A DNA stretch of 59,197 nucleotides from Acidobacteriota bacterium (GCA_003170135.1 PMZR01000041.1:1-59197), one strand, 5' to 3'. Shown: positions 27,348 through 36,321, counted from the first letter of the stretch. Made by a program: numbers and translations. Notes: generated from the letters alone by a model not told the origin.

Positions 27348-29024
27348 TCACACACCGGCGCCGTGGCGCAGGTGGATGGCCGTCAGCGTCGTGTAGGCCG
27401 AGATCGCTTCCAGGCTCGTGTCGACGTCGATGAGCGCCACCCCGCGCACAGCCAGGGCGGCGGATGCGACGGCGTCGATCTCGTCCAGTGTCCGCACGCG
27501 AAAGCCGCGCGCGCCGCACGCTTCCCCCAGCTGCGCGAAATCGATCGCGGGCAGATCCGAGCCCGCCACGCGGCCCGGGTAGGCCAGTTCCTGCTGCTGC
27601 CGGATCGTGGCGAAGCAGCGGTTGTTCGACACGATGACCACCAGGCGCGCGTCCCGCTGAACGGCGGTGGCGATCTCGACACCGGTCATCATGAAGCCGC
27701 CGTCGCCGACGAAGGCGAGCACCTGCCGATCCGGATGACGCAGCGCGGCCGCCACCGCACCGGGCACGCCCATACCCATGGCGCCCGCCGCCGTGCCGAT
27801 CAGTCGGTTTGCCGGCGTCCACGGCCACAGCCGGTGAACCCAGCCGCCGAAGTTGCCGCCGTCCATCGCGACGACCGCTGTCGGGTCGGCGCGCCTCGCC
27901 AGGGCCTGCACCATCGCCCCGAATTCGACACCGTCCTGCCGCGCAGCAGGCGCATACGCCGGCCGGCCTGCCACGCGCTCGTGCAGCTTGCTCGCCCACG
28001 CCTCGCGCGCGGCCTGCCCGTCCAGCGGCCCGAGCTGACTCAACCGCTCGAGCAACCGCACGGGATCGGCGGCAATCGCCACCTCCGTCTTGAACACGCG
28101 CCCCAGTTGCGCGCCGTCCGGATAGACGTGGACGAGCGCCTGATCGGGCACGGGCGCGCGTGGCAGTTCGTAATTCTGGGTGGTGACGTCGGGCAGTCGC
28201 GTGCCCAGAGCCAGGACGAGATCGGTCTCGCGCAGCGCGTCGATGTGCGCGCGCGGGACCTTGAAGCCGAGATAACCCGCAAACAGCGGATCCGCGTTAT
28301 CGAACAGATCCTGCCGCTTGTAGGACAGCGCCACCGGCAGGTGATGACATCGTGCGGCGCGGCGAAGCGCGTCGCGGCCGGCACGCGAATCGAGGGCGCC
28401 GCCAGCGATCACCAGCGGTCGGGATGCGCGGGCGATCGCGCGGGCCACCGCCTCGACCGCTTCCTCCGAAGGGGCAAGCCCCGATCGTGGTCGCGGCTCG
28501 CACGCCGCCACGTCCACGCCATCGTCGAAGACGTCTTCCGGCACGACGAGCACGACCGGGCCGGGCGTGCCCGACAGGGCAGTCGCATGCGCGTCCGCGA
28601 AGGCTGCAGGCAGATCGCGGCCGTCGAGCACTTCGCAGACATCCTTGGCGATCCCGCCGAACATCCGCGAGTAATCGATCTCCTGGAAGGCGCCACGGCC
28701 GCGGTCCGTACGGCGGACCTGCCCGATGAAGACGACGAGAGGCGTGGCGTCCTGCTCGGCGCTGTGGATGGCAATCGCCGCATTCGCCGCGCCAGGGCCG
28801 CGGCTGACCAGGCAGATGCCCGGCCGGCCGGTACACCTGGCGTCGGCCGCCGCCATGAATCCCGCACCGCTCTCGTGGCGTGCGACGACGAGATCGATGG
28901 CGGGGCGGTCGTGCAGCGCGTCGAGCAGCGCCAGGTAGCTTTCGCCGGGCACGCAGAAGGCGCGATCGACGCCATGCGCAAGGAGCGTATCGGCCAGCAC
29001 GTCGGCAGCTCGTCGGTTGGGCAT
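27348..29024 (-). CDS. thiamine-pyrophosphate-dependent acetolactate synthase-like enzyme
   Basis: 558-aa enzyme of the acetolactate synthase/benzoylformate decarboxylase group. Start ATG 29024 (GAAGAG 8 bases upstream), 27 bases inside a longer open frame. N-terminal PYR domain with the catalytic glutamate in RHESGAGFMA; central domain (ASRPLVIAGGALDSRAGRDALRR); C-terminal PP domain with the TPP motif GDGGFMMTG...SNN. No FAD-site-specific features were checked. No ilvN regulatory subunit is beside it, so a catabolic 2-oxo-acid role or a carboligase is as likely as valine biosynthesis. Confidence 0.85.
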   Translation of the reverse strand: MPNRRAADVLADTLLAHGVDRAFCVPGESYLALLDALHDRPAIDLVVARHESGAGFMAAADARCTGRPGICLVSRGPGAANAAIAIHSAEQDATPLVVFIGQVRRTDRGRGAFQEIDYSRMFGGIAKDVCEVLDGRDLPAAFADAHATALSGTPGPVVLVVPEDVFDDGVDVAACEPRPRSGLAPSEEAVEAVARAIARASRPLVIAGGALDSRAGRDALRRAARCHHLPVALSYKRQDLFDNADPLFAGYLGFKVPRAHIDALRETDLVLALGTRLPDVTTQNYELPRAPVPDQALVHVYPDGAQLGRVFKTEVAIAADPVRLLERLSQLGPLDGQAAREAWASKLHERVAGRPAYAPAARQDGVEFGAMVQALARRADPTAVVAMDGGNFGGWVHRLWPWTPANRLIGTAAGAMGMGVPGAVAAALRHPDRQVLAFVGDGGFMMTGVEIATAVQRDARLVVIVSNNRCFATIRQQQELAYPGRVAGSDLPAIDFAQLGEACGARGFRVRTLDEIDAVASAALAVRGVALIDVDTSLEAISAYTTLTAIHLRHGAGV

Positions 29025-29233
29025 GAATCTCTTCGGGCCTGTCTGGCGCACGCGCGCGCCACCGCGGGGATTCTACCCTACGGGTTCTTCGATCGCTGCG
29101 ATTTCGTCTCGCCCGCCTCCTTTGCTGCTGGCCCATCCGCCATCAGGTCATCCGCACGTCGCCGCGCTCGCCTCTTCTGGTATCCGCGTTGCTTTCTGTT
29201 GTGCCGACGCGCTCACCCTTTACGGAGCCAGAG

Positions 29234-29722
29234 ATGCCACATGCTGCTTTGCTCCTCGCGAGCCTGATGATTGCACCGCTTCAGGCGCCGGCGACTCAGC
29301 CGTCAAAGCCCGTGTCCTGGCGGTATCCGATCGGCGTTCACGTCATGACCGTCATCGACCACGCCGACGTGCTGGGAGGGCAGCGCGTGCGCGTGCCGGT
29401 CGTTCGGGTGAAGCGGGTGATCGGCCCGCGACTGATTCTGGTCGGCGAGTCGCGCGCTCGCGGCATCGAAGGGAGCTACGGCCCCGACTTCCGCGTGGGC
29501 AAGCTCCTCGTCCTGCTGCCGTCCGCGGTCGCCTTGTCTCGCGGCCAGGCCCTCGTCCTCACCGGCATCGTCCGGACGGTCGCGGGCGCGCGCGCCGATG
29601 GGCTGCCGGTGGATGAAGGCGTGAAGGATCCGAAGCAGAGGAAGCGAATCGGCACGGCGCCGTTGCTCGTCGCAGATGCGGTCGAGACGTCCGACGGCGT
29701 GGCGCTCGCCGGCAAACGGTGA
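29234..29722 (+). CDS. secreted protein, function unknown
   Basis: 162 aa from ATG 29234 (GGAG 8 bases upstream), with signal peptide MPHAALLLASLMIAPLQAPA. The body is beta-rich (RVRVPVVRVKRVIGPRLILVGES, LLVLLPSAVALSRGQALVLTGIVRTVAG), suggesting a small OB- or SH3-like sandwich; no family recognised. It is divergent from the TPP enzyme and convergent with the acylase remnant. Confidence 0.6.
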   Translation: MPHAALLLASLMIAPLQAPATQPSKPVSWRYPIGVHVMTVIDHADVLGGQRVRVPVVRVKRVIGPRLILVGESRARGIEGSYGPDFRVGKLLVLLPSAVALSRGQALVLTGIVRTVAGARADGLPVDEGVKDPKQRKRIGTAPLLVADAVETSDGVALAGKR

Positions 29723-29757
29723 CCGGTTCCCGACCCCATTTTCGCGGGCGGGGTCGC

Positions 29758-30672
29758 TCAGCGCGTGGTGGGCTGCAGCAGGAGCGTGCGCACGGCTGAG
29801 CCCGGCAGGAACGGCGTCGCTCGTCCTTCGACCCAGTCGTCCTGCATGTCCCGGTAGTGGGGCGAGAGCGGATGCCCGCTCTCGCCGGCCGGCATGTGAA
29901 AGATGCCCCTCTCCTCGTGTCCCGGCGCCACGACCATGCGCAGCGACGCGCCGACCTCGCCCTGCGCGATGGGCATGCGCACGCGCGGCATGTTCACGTC
30001 CCCGGGCAGCGGCCGAGATGGCATGTCGAGCCACGGGGCGAGCCAGGGAAGCGCGCGCGAGAGCGGGTGAGCGATCGGGCGCATCGTCGTTCCCCACGTG
30101 GCCGACGCGAGCGGGCGGCCGTCGGCTGTCGCCATCGCGACCGTCCGATCGACGGCCTCCGAGATGACGGCGTCCCAGTCGCGCCACCGCGGCTCCAGCA
30201 GGTGACGCGGGCGTTCGTGCACGAGTCGCCACAGCGCGCTCTCCCACCATTCGATGATCGAGTTCCGGCGAAAATCGAAATCGGCGTTCGCCGTCACGCA
30301 CGGTGCGATGAGCGGTCCGATGACGAGGCGCGCCAGCTCCAGTCGGAAATCGTGCACCAGCCGGTACCCCACCGATTCCGCCGAGGCCCGGCCGTCCCAG
30401 CTTCGTTCCAACAGCTGCCGGAACTCGCGCCGCCGCTCGTCGCTCCTCACCTCGTCGAGGAGGAATTGTCGCCAGCGGTCGAGGAAGAGCGCGCGGTCGT
30501 CGAGCTGGATGCGTAACAGGTCGCGCGGTGCCGGCCGCACGAGCGCCGTCAGATCGTCGCGGACCTGCCGCGCGCGCGGTCCCATGATGTAGCCTTCGAG
30601 CCCGAGCCGATCGAGCAGCGGGCGATCGATCGGGCGGCGCGCAGCGAGATCTCCTGCCTCACTCGTGTCCAA
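29758..30672 (-). pseudogene. penicillin acylase family, C-terminal fragment
   Basis: 304 codons matching only the C-terminal third of Ntn-type penicillin amidases/acylhomoserine-lactone acylases (LEGYIMGPRARQVRDDLTALVRPAPRDLLRIQLDDRALFLDRW, later SATWGTTMRPIAHPLSRALPWLA, and near the end FLPGSAVRTLLLQP). The signal peptide, the alpha subunit and the autocatalytic Ser of the beta subunit are missing; family members run to about 750-850 aa. Upstream is not coding: palindromic element copy B (30660-31076) starts right there. This looks like a gene cut at the repeat. A long frame remains open, so some residual translation cannot be excluded. Confidence 0.8.
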
Positions 30673-31076
30673 ATTCGCATCCGTTATCGCGCTCGATCCG
30701 CATCCGGCACGGTGGCGCGCGGTGTCGGCGGGGGCGACGATGCCCGGCGGTCGGCCAAGGCTGTTCCCGCCGCGTCCCGAATCGACCGCCCGGAAAAACG
30801 TCTCGGCGGCACGGGCGACCGCTAGCCGCGATGGTCGCGGTCACGGCCATGGGCCGTGAATCCGCTCAGCCTCGCTGGCCCCCTGAGCCGGCGAGCCGTT
30901 TTACTTCTTGATGATCAGCGGGCGGTCTCCACGGTCCGCTGCGGGAACAGCCTCGGCCGACCGCCGCCTGTCACCGCGTCCGTGATGCCGAGCGGTGGCG
31001 GCCGACGACCGGCTAGTCGGCCGCCGCGTGCGCGGGAGCCAGGCCCGATCCCGCGCACGCTCGATGCGGACTAGCC
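30660..31076. repeat. palindromic element copy B with flanks (405-base gap)
   Basis: The gap between the acylase remnant and the ADOP stop is entirely element sequence. The flanks match copy A in reverse: right-end motif ttggacacgagtg (minus strand, about 30661-30673) and left-end motif gcgcgggatcgggcc (minus strand, about 31037-31051). No gene is present. The intervening CCGGGGAAA hairpins of copy A are absent here. Confidence 0.85.
30745..30966. repeat. 222-bp imperfect palindrome, copy B (inverted)
   Basis: Left arm (from 30745: ggcggtcggccaaggctgttcccgcc and on through cgaccgcccg and aaaacgtctcggcgg) pairs with right arm (ccggcgagccgtttta... cgggcggtc, and gcgggaacagcctcggccgaccgcc to 30966). 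Internal hairpin TCACGGCC-ATG-GGCCGTGA at 30841-30859. Same architecture as copy A, with compensating differences. Confidence 0.9.
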
Positions 31077-31077
31077 T

Positions 31078-33777
31078 CTATCCCCGCAGCACCCGTACGG
31101 GATCGACCCTCGCGGCGCGGCGCGCGGGCACGATGCAGGCGACGCCGGCCACCACGAGCAGGACCAGCGGCACGATTGCGAAGGTGGCAGCGTCGTAGGC
31201 CGTGACGCCGTACAGCAGGGCCGACAGCGACTTCGCCGACGCAAACGCCACGCCAAGACCGAGGGCGAGTCCGCCAATGGCGATGCCGAGCCCCTGCCGA
31301 AGGACCAGGCCCACGATGTCCATCGGGCGCGCGCCCAGCGCCGTGCGCACGCCGATTTCCCGCGACCGCTGGGCGACGGCGTAGCCGAGGACGCCGAACA
31401 GCCCGACGCCGGCGATGGCGAGCGCGAACATCGCGAAGCCCGCCAGGAGCACGGCGTACAGGCGCGGCTGAGACAGGCTGATGCGTACGAGGTTCTCCAT
31501 CGTGCTGACGGCGTCGAGCGCCAGCGACGCGTCCTGCTGGCGCACGAGGCTGCGCAGCGTCGGGACGAGATCGGCCGGGTTCGCCGTCGTGCGAACGACG
31601 AATGTCACGTCGTGCGGCATGCCGTCGTGCAGTTGCAGGTAGGACTGGTACACCTCCGGCGCGGGCGGATCCGTCACGCTCGCGTGGTGCACGTTCTCCA
31701 CGACGCCGACGACCTCCGCATCGACTCCCTGGCGGCCGAAGCTGCTCGGGATCCGCTCGCCGACCGGCCGGTCCGTCAGGTACTTGATTGCGAACGCGCG
31801 GTTGACGACGACGACCGGTGCCGACCCATCGGTGTCCGTGTCGGTGAACACGCGACCCTGCGCCAGGCGCAGACCGAGGGCGGCGAAGTAGCCCGGGCTG
31901 ACGAGGCGGATGGCGCTCTGGGCCGTGATCATCGTGCCGGTTCGCGGCGATCGCATGGTGAACGATCCGAGAATGTCGCCCCGGCTGAGCGGCAGAGCGG
32001 TCGTGAAGGCCGCGAGCTTGACGCCGGGGATCGTGCGCATGCGCTGCAGCAGCGTCGTCAGCATCTCCGCCCGGCGCACCTTTGTGTATGTGCTGTCGGG
32101 CGCGGCCAGATGCGCGGTGAGCACGTGCGTGGCGTCATATCCCGGGTCGGTGTTCATGAGCGCGACGAAACTGCGCGTGAGCAGGCCCGCGCCCACCAGC
32201 AGCACGCAGGCAATGGCCACCTGCCCCGTCATGATGAACGCCCGGGCGCGAGCGGCGCGCGACCGGCGGCCGCCGCCCACCGGCGCCAATCCGTCCTCGG
32301 CCAGCGATTCGGCAACGTGGACGTGCCGGGCGTGCAGCGCCGGCAACAATCCGAACAGCACGCTCGCCAGGAGGGAGACGCCGATCGCGAACGCCATGAC
32401 CGGCAGGTTGACGCTGATGTCGTCGAGGCGCGGAAACTTCGCCGGCAGCAGGGACGGCAGGAGCCTCAGCACCGCGGTTGCGAGGAGCAGTCCCGCGAGG
32501 CCGCCGCACAGGCCGATCATCGAGCTCTCGACGAGGAACTGCCGCACCAGCCGTGCACCGCCCGCGCCGAGCGCGGAGCGAATGGCGATCTCCCGGCGCC
32601 GCGCGGCCGCACGCGCGAGCTGAATGGTGGCGACATTCGCGGTAGCGGTCAGCAGGAGCAGCGCCACCGCGGCGAGAAACACCAGGATGGCCGGTCGGAC
32701 ATCAGCGGTCTCGGCCTGCAGCAGCGGCGTCGCAAAGACGTCGATCGGGCCCTTCGATCCGAAGATCGCGATGGCCACGATGCCGGGATCGGGACTGGTG
32801 CGGGCGCGAGCGGTCGCCTCGGCAGCGGCCTGCGAAGCCGTCCGGCCAGGCCGCAGGCGGGCCATCGCCTGGAAGATCGACAGCGATCCGCCGCCGTTGG
32901 TGACGAAGACGGGGGGAACGTGGAACGGGATCCAGGCCTGCGTTTCGCGATCGGGAAAGGCAAACCATCGCGGCATGACGCCGACGATGCGGTACGGCTC
33001 GCCGTCGAGCTGCACGGTGCGGCCAACGGCGCCGGCACTGGCGCCGAAGCGTTGCTGCCACAGCCCGTAGGACAGGATGACCCTGGCGTCCTGGCCCGGG
33101 GCCTCGTCGGCGTCAGTGAAGAGCGATCCCACGAGCGGCGGCGCGCCGAGCAGCGGGAAGAGGCTCGCCGTGGTGTGTGCGATGCGTGCGCGGACCGCCT
33201 CGCCGGCACCGCCGACGGTCACCAAATCCGGTTGCCACGCGCCGAGGGCGTCGATCGTGGACGGCCGATCGCGCCACGCGGCATAGGTGGCGTTGGTCAC
33301 GATCGGCCCGATCCGGCTCGCGCTGCCGTGCCGTGTCTCGTAGAGCCGCACCAGGCGATCGGCATCGGCCCAGGGCAGCGGCTTGAGCAGCACGCCGTAG
33401 GCGACGCTGAACAGGGAAGTCGTGGCGCCAACGCCGAGCGCCATCGTCAGGATCGCGATCGCGCTGTAGCCTGGCTGGCGTCGCAGCACCCGGAGCGCCT
33501 GCCTGAGGTCGTGCGCGAGGCCGACGAGTCGGGACGTGGCGGGTGGCGGCGCGACATCGACCGCCGTGCGGCGCGGCCCGCGCCGGAGCCGTGCGGCGTC
33601 GGCGGTCCAGGCGGCAATCTGGGCGTTCACCTGGCCTGTCGCCGCTGCCGGATCGCACCCCTCGGCCAGGGCCGCCTGGTAGGCGGAGGCCGCATGCTGG
33701 GCCAGTTCCTCGATGACGTCTTCATCGGGCAGCGAGTCGGCGTCGAATGCGGCGCGAATGCGCTGTTTCCAGTCCAT
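31078..33777 (-). CDS. ADOP-family ABC-type permease
   Basis: 899-aa orphan permease. The start ATG 33777 has GGGAGG 9 bases upstream. N-terminal ADOP helices (MDWKQRIRAAFDADSLPDEDVIEELAQHAASAYQAAL), first TM around ILTMALGVGATTSLFSVAYGVLLKPLPW, a MacB periplasmic domain, a first FtsX unit (residues about 395-500, AAARRREIAIRSALGAGGARLVRQFL), then a second periplasmic and FtsX unit ending VDPVRVLRG. It lies 74 bases after a PadR gene, the same pairing as at 6-9 kb, but with a longer sequence and no accompanying secreted protein. ATPase partner and substrate unknown. Confidence 0.93.
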   Translation of the reverse strand: MDWKQRIRAAFDADSLPDEDVIEELAQHAASAYQAALAEGCDPAAATGQVNAQIAAWTADAARLRRGPRRTAVDVAPPPATSRLVGLAHDLRQALRVLRRQPGYSAIAILTMALGVGATTSLFSVAYGVLLKPLPWADADRLVRLYETRHGSASRIGPIVTNATYAAWRDRPSTIDALGAWQPDLVTVGGAGEAVRARIAHTTASLFPLLGAPPLVGSLFTDADEAPGQDARVILSYGLWQQRFGASAGAVGRTVQLDGEPYRIVGVMPRWFAFPDRETQAWIPFHVPPVFVTNGGGSLSIFQAMARLRPGRTASQAAAEATARARTSPDPGIVAIAIFGSKGPIDVFATPLLQAETADVRPAILVFLAAVALLLLTATANVATIQLARAAARRREIAIRSALGAGGARLVRQFLVESSMIGLCGGLAGLLLATAVLRLLPSLLPAKFPRLDDISVNLPVMAFAIGVSLLASVLFGLLPALHARHVHVAESLAEDGLAPVGGGRRSRAARARAFIMTGQVAIACVLLVGAGLLTRSFVALMNTDPGYDATHVLTAHLAAPDSTYTKVRRAEMLTTLLQRMRTIPGVKLAAFTTALPLSRGDILGSFTMRSPRTGTMITAQSAIRLVSPGYFAALGLRLAQGRVFTDTDTDGSAPVVVVNRAFAIKYLTDRPVGERIPSSFGRQGVDAEVVGVVENVHHASVTDPPAPEVYQSYLQLHDGMPHDVTFVVRTTANPADLVPTLRSLVRQQDASLALDAVSTMENLVRISLSQPRLYAVLLAGFAMFALAIAGVGLFGVLGYAVAQRSREIGVRTALGARPMDIVGLVLRQGLGIAIGGLALGLGVAFASAKSLSALLYGVTAYDAATFAIVPLVLLVVAGVACIVPARRAARVDPVRVLRG

Positions 33778-33851
33778 CGGTCTCTGCCTCCCGTGGGCGT
33801 CTCGGCGGGTTCCGAGGCCCAAGGCCCCAATCACGTCCTCCCGGGGCGCCT

Positions 33852-34196
33852 TTACGCGGGCCGTATGCCCGCGACGCGGTTGAGCGCGAGGAAGAACTCG
33901 TCCCAAACGGTCCGCTGGCTGGCCAGCACCTTGCGGCCGGCCGCCGTGATCCGGTAGTAGCGCCGGCGTCGCTGGCCTGCGCGTTCCACCCAGCGACCCT
34001 CGAGCAGGCCCTTGTCCTCGAGGCGATAGAGCGTCGGGTAGAGCGAGGCGACGTGGAACGTGATCGCGCCGCCGGAGCGTTCGTCGATCAGGCGCGCGAT
34101 TTCGTAGCCGTGGCGCGGCCGGCGCTCGACCAGGGCCAGGATGAGCAGTTCGGTGCTGCCGCGTTTGAGTTCGCTGGCGACGGGGTTGGTGGCCAT
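33852..34196 (-). CDS. PadR-family transcriptional regulator
   Basis: 114 aa: LKRGSTELLILALVERRPRHGYEIARLIDERSGGAITFHVASLYPTLYRLEDKGLLEGRW, the PadR winged helix, plus a basic wing RRRRYYRITAAGRKVL. ATG 34196 has no ribosome site, and the promoter -10 is only about 13 bases upstream, so the mRNA should be nearly leaderless. It is expected to repress itself and the ADOP gene. Confidence 0.95.
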   Translation of the reverse strand: MATNPVASELKRGSTELLILALVERRPRHGYEIARLIDERSGGAITFHVASLYPTLYRLEDKGLLEGRWVERAGQRRRRYYRITAAGRKVLASQRTVWDEFFLALNRVAGIRPA

Positions 34197-34208
34197 ATGT
34201 GGCGAGAC

Positions 34209-34236
34209 GATATATGGTGCGGCGATACGGTGTCAA
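34209..34236 (-). promoter_or_regulatory. sigma-70 promoter and putative operator of padR
   Basis: Minus strand TTGACA (34231-34236, perfect), 16-base spacer, TATATC (34209-34214). The predicted start of transcription is only 5-8 bases before ATG 34196. An inverted repeat CCATAT/ATATGG (about 34192-34216) spans the start codon and the -10, a likely PadR autorepression site. Confidence 0.7.
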
Positions 34237-34439
34237 GATCGCGGCCGATCGGGCGCGTATTCCCGGAGATTTCGCCGGGGACGCCCTCATGGCCCTCGAG
34301 CGCGGTCAGGCGGCGCAGGCGCGGGCGTGGCTCGCGAGATGGCGGCACGTGAAGTTGCGAAGGCGGGCGAAGGCGGGCGTCGCGAGGCGTCTGATGCGGT
34401 GACGGGCCGCCCGCGGGATCGGGGGCGACCGAGAGAAGC

Positions 34440-34487
34440 GGGGCGGCCGGGAGACATATGAACTAGAGACCAGTCCCGGCCCGCCCC
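34440..34487 (-). terminator. hairpin after lat
   Basis: GGGGCGGCCGGGA (34440-34452) pairs with TCCCGGCCCGCCCC (34474-34487) around a 21-base loop, 12 bases beyond the lat stop. There is no clear U-tract, so intrinsic termination is plausible but not certain. Confidence 0.55.
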
Positions 34488-34499
34488 GTATGAATCGGT

Positions 34500-35843
34500 T
34501 TACCCCGCGTGGGCGGTGACGGCGGTGAGCGCGCGCCCGATGATGTCCAGCGCCTCGTCCACCTCGTCGCTCGTGATGTCGAGTGGTGGACGGAACCGCA
34601 GGCTCCGGCCGCCGCACGACAGGATGACCGCGCCCATCTCGTACGCCTTGTCGCCGACGGCGTCCCTGACGCGGCTGTCCGGGAAATCGATGGCGCACAT
34701 CAGGCCGCGCCCGCGCGCGTTCGACAGCAGCTCCGGCCGCTCGGCCTGCATCGCCTCCAGGCCCTTCAGCAGGTGCGCGCCGACGAGGGCGGCGTGTTCG
34801 ACCAGATGGTCCTCTTCGATGATCTGCAGGTAGCGCTCGGCCCGCACCATGTCCACGAGGCTGCCGCCCCAGGTCGAGTTGATGCGGCTCGACACGTGGA
34901 ACACGTTGTCCGGCTCCTCGTCGAGCCGCGGGCCGGCCAGCATGCCGCACACCTGCATCTTCTTGCCGAAGGCGATGAGGTCCGGTTTCACGCCGAAGTG
35001 CTCGTGCGCCCAGAACCGGCCGGTGAGGCCGACGCCGGTCTGCACCTCGTCGAAGATGAGCAGCGCGTCGTGCTCGTCGGCCAGGTGTCGCAGGGCGCGC
35101 AGGAACTCGGCGCGGAAATGGTTGTCGCCGCCCTCGGCCTGGATCGGCTCGATGATGATCGCCGCGATGTCGTCCTTGCGTTCGCAAAACGCGGTCTCGA
35201 CTTCCGCCACGGCGTCGCGCTCGACCTGCGCGACACGCGCGAGTTCCGCGTCCGTCGCGGGAAAGCGCAGCGCCGGCGTGACGATGCGGGGCCAGTCGAA
35301 CTTCGCGTAGTACTCGTACTTGCGCGGATCCGCGGTGTTGGTGAGCGACATCGTGTAGCCCGACCGGCCGTGGAACGCCGACTGGAAATGCAGGATCTGG
35401 TGCCCCTTCTCGGTGGCGTATCCCTTGCGGAAATTGCGCCGCACCTTCCAGTCCATGGCCGCCTTGAGCGCGTTCTCGACCCCCAGCGCGCCGCCGGAGA
35501 CGAAGAAGGCGTGCGGCAGCCAGGCCGGGATCCCGACGCGCGCGAACGTCTCGACGAAATCGGCCATCTCCGTGGTGTAGATGTCCGAGTTGGCCGGGTT
35601 CGCGAGGGCGGCGCGCAGCAGCTTCGCGCGGAATCGCTCATCGTCGAGCTTCGGATGATTGAGTCCGATGGGCAGCGTGGCGAAGAACGAGAACAAGTCG
35701 AGGAACGAGCGGCCCGACCGGGCGTCCCAGAGGCGCCGGCCCCGGCTCTTCTCGAGATCGAGCACCATGTCGTACCCGTCGGCGAGCATGTGCCGGCTCA
35801 GGGTGCGGTGCACGTCGGCGGCCGCGATGTCAGTCTGTTTCAT
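34500..35843 (-). CDS. lat: L-lysine 6-transaminase
   Basis: 447-aa class III PLP aminotransferase converting L-lysine and 2-oxoglutarate to aminoadipate semialdehyde (piperideine-6-carboxylate) and glutamate. Hallmarks: FFVSGGALGVENALKAAMDWKVRRN, FQSAFHGRSGYTMSLTNT, IIIEPIQAEGGDNHFR, LIFDEVQTGVGLTGRFWAHEHFG, and the PLP lysine in IAFGKKMQVCG. The length and the FHGRSGYTMSLTNT segment point to Lat over ornithine or GABA aminotransferase. Its start overlaps the lrp stop by 14 bases, so it is translated from the lrp-lat mRNA. Confidence 0.92.
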   Translation of the reverse strand: MKQTDIAAADVHRTLSRHMLADGYDMVLDLEKSRGRRLWDARSGRSFLDLFSFFATLPIGLNHPKLDDERFRAKLLRAALANPANSDIYTTEMADFVETFARVGIPAWLPHAFFVSGGALGVENALKAAMDWKVRRNFRKGYATEKGHQILHFQSAFHGRSGYTMSLTNTADPRKYEYYAKFDWPRIVTPALRFPATDAELARVAQVERDAVAEVETAFCERKDDIAAIIIEPIQAEGGDNHFRAEFLRALRHLADEHDALLIFDEVQTGVGLTGRFWAHEHFGVKPDLIAFGKKMQVCGMLAGPRLDEEPDNVFHVSSRINSTWGGSLVDMVRAERYLQIIEEDHLVEHAALVGAHLLKGLEAMQAERPELLSNARGRGLMCAIDFPDSRVRDAVGDKAYEMGAVILSCGGRSLRFRPPLDITSDEVDEALDIIGRALTAVTAHAG

Positions 35844-36321
35844 CGTCGTTCTCTCCAGGGGTCGTGTCGATGTGGGTCTCTTCCTTCGCGGTCGACAGCA
35901 CCATGACCGTGCGCGTCTGCCGGACCCCTTTGCGGGCGCTCAGGCCGCCGAGCAGCAGGCGCTGCAGCGCACGCATGTCGCGCACGCGCACCTTGAGCAG
36001 CAGCGAGAACTCGCCCGTGATGTGATGGCACTCGAGGACCTCGGCCAGGCGGAGCACGTGCGCGAGGAAGGCCGCCTCGAAGCGCGGATGCTCGAGGAAC
36101 ACCTCGACGAAGGCGGTGATGCTGGCGCCCAGGGCCAGCGGATCGACGATCGCGGTGAAGCGCCGGATCACCCCGCCGTGGCGCAGCTTCCTGAGCCGCT
36201 CGTTGACGGCCGCCGTGGACAGTCCGACCCGGCGCGCGATCTCGGCCTGGGCCATCGTCGCGTCGCGCTGGACGAGATCCAGGATGCGGCGGTCTTTCGC
36301 GTCGAGGTGCCGGGCGGCCAT
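35830..36321 (-). CDS. Lrp/AsnC-family regulator
   Basis: 163 aa from ATG 36321; an alternative ATG at 36336 adds five residues. An N-terminal HTH (DAKDRRILDLVQRDATMAQAEIARRVGLSTAAVNERLRKLRHGGVI) precedes the RAM ligand domain (VRDMRALQRLLLGGLSARKGVRQTRTVMVLS). Located directly before and overlapping lat, it is very probably the lysine-responsive regulator of that gene, as in other lat operons. A likely binding palindrome is 42-58 bases upstream. No ribosome site is evident; the -10 TATGAT (minus strand, 36337-36342) would start the mRNA near the codon, so it may be leaderless. Confidence 0.92.
   Translation of the reverse strand: MAARHLDAKDRRILDLVQRDATMAQAEIARRVGLSTAAVNERLRKLRHGGVIRRFTAIVDPLALGASITAFVEVFLEHPRFEAAFLAHVLRLAEVLECHHITGEFSLLLKVRVRDMRALQRLLLGGLSARKGVRQTRTVMVLSTAKEETHIDTTPGENDDETD

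Larger units (their letters stand above)
34197..34499. other. 303-base gap: padR promoter and lat terminator
   Basis: Holds the padR promoter (34209-34236) at the left and a terminator hairpin for lat (34440-34487) at the right. The + frame at 34199-34402 has no ribosome site and arginine-heavy translation; I do not call it. Confidence 0.6.

Noticed and set aside
31612..33957. Very long antisense frames over the ADOP, tricorn-like and DUF1549 genes
   Set aside because: Shadow frames caused by high third-position GC; the sense strands carry clear domains.
34199..34402. 67-aa frame divergent to padR
   Set aside because: No ribosome site, overlaps the padR promoter, composition typical of a chance GC-rich frame.
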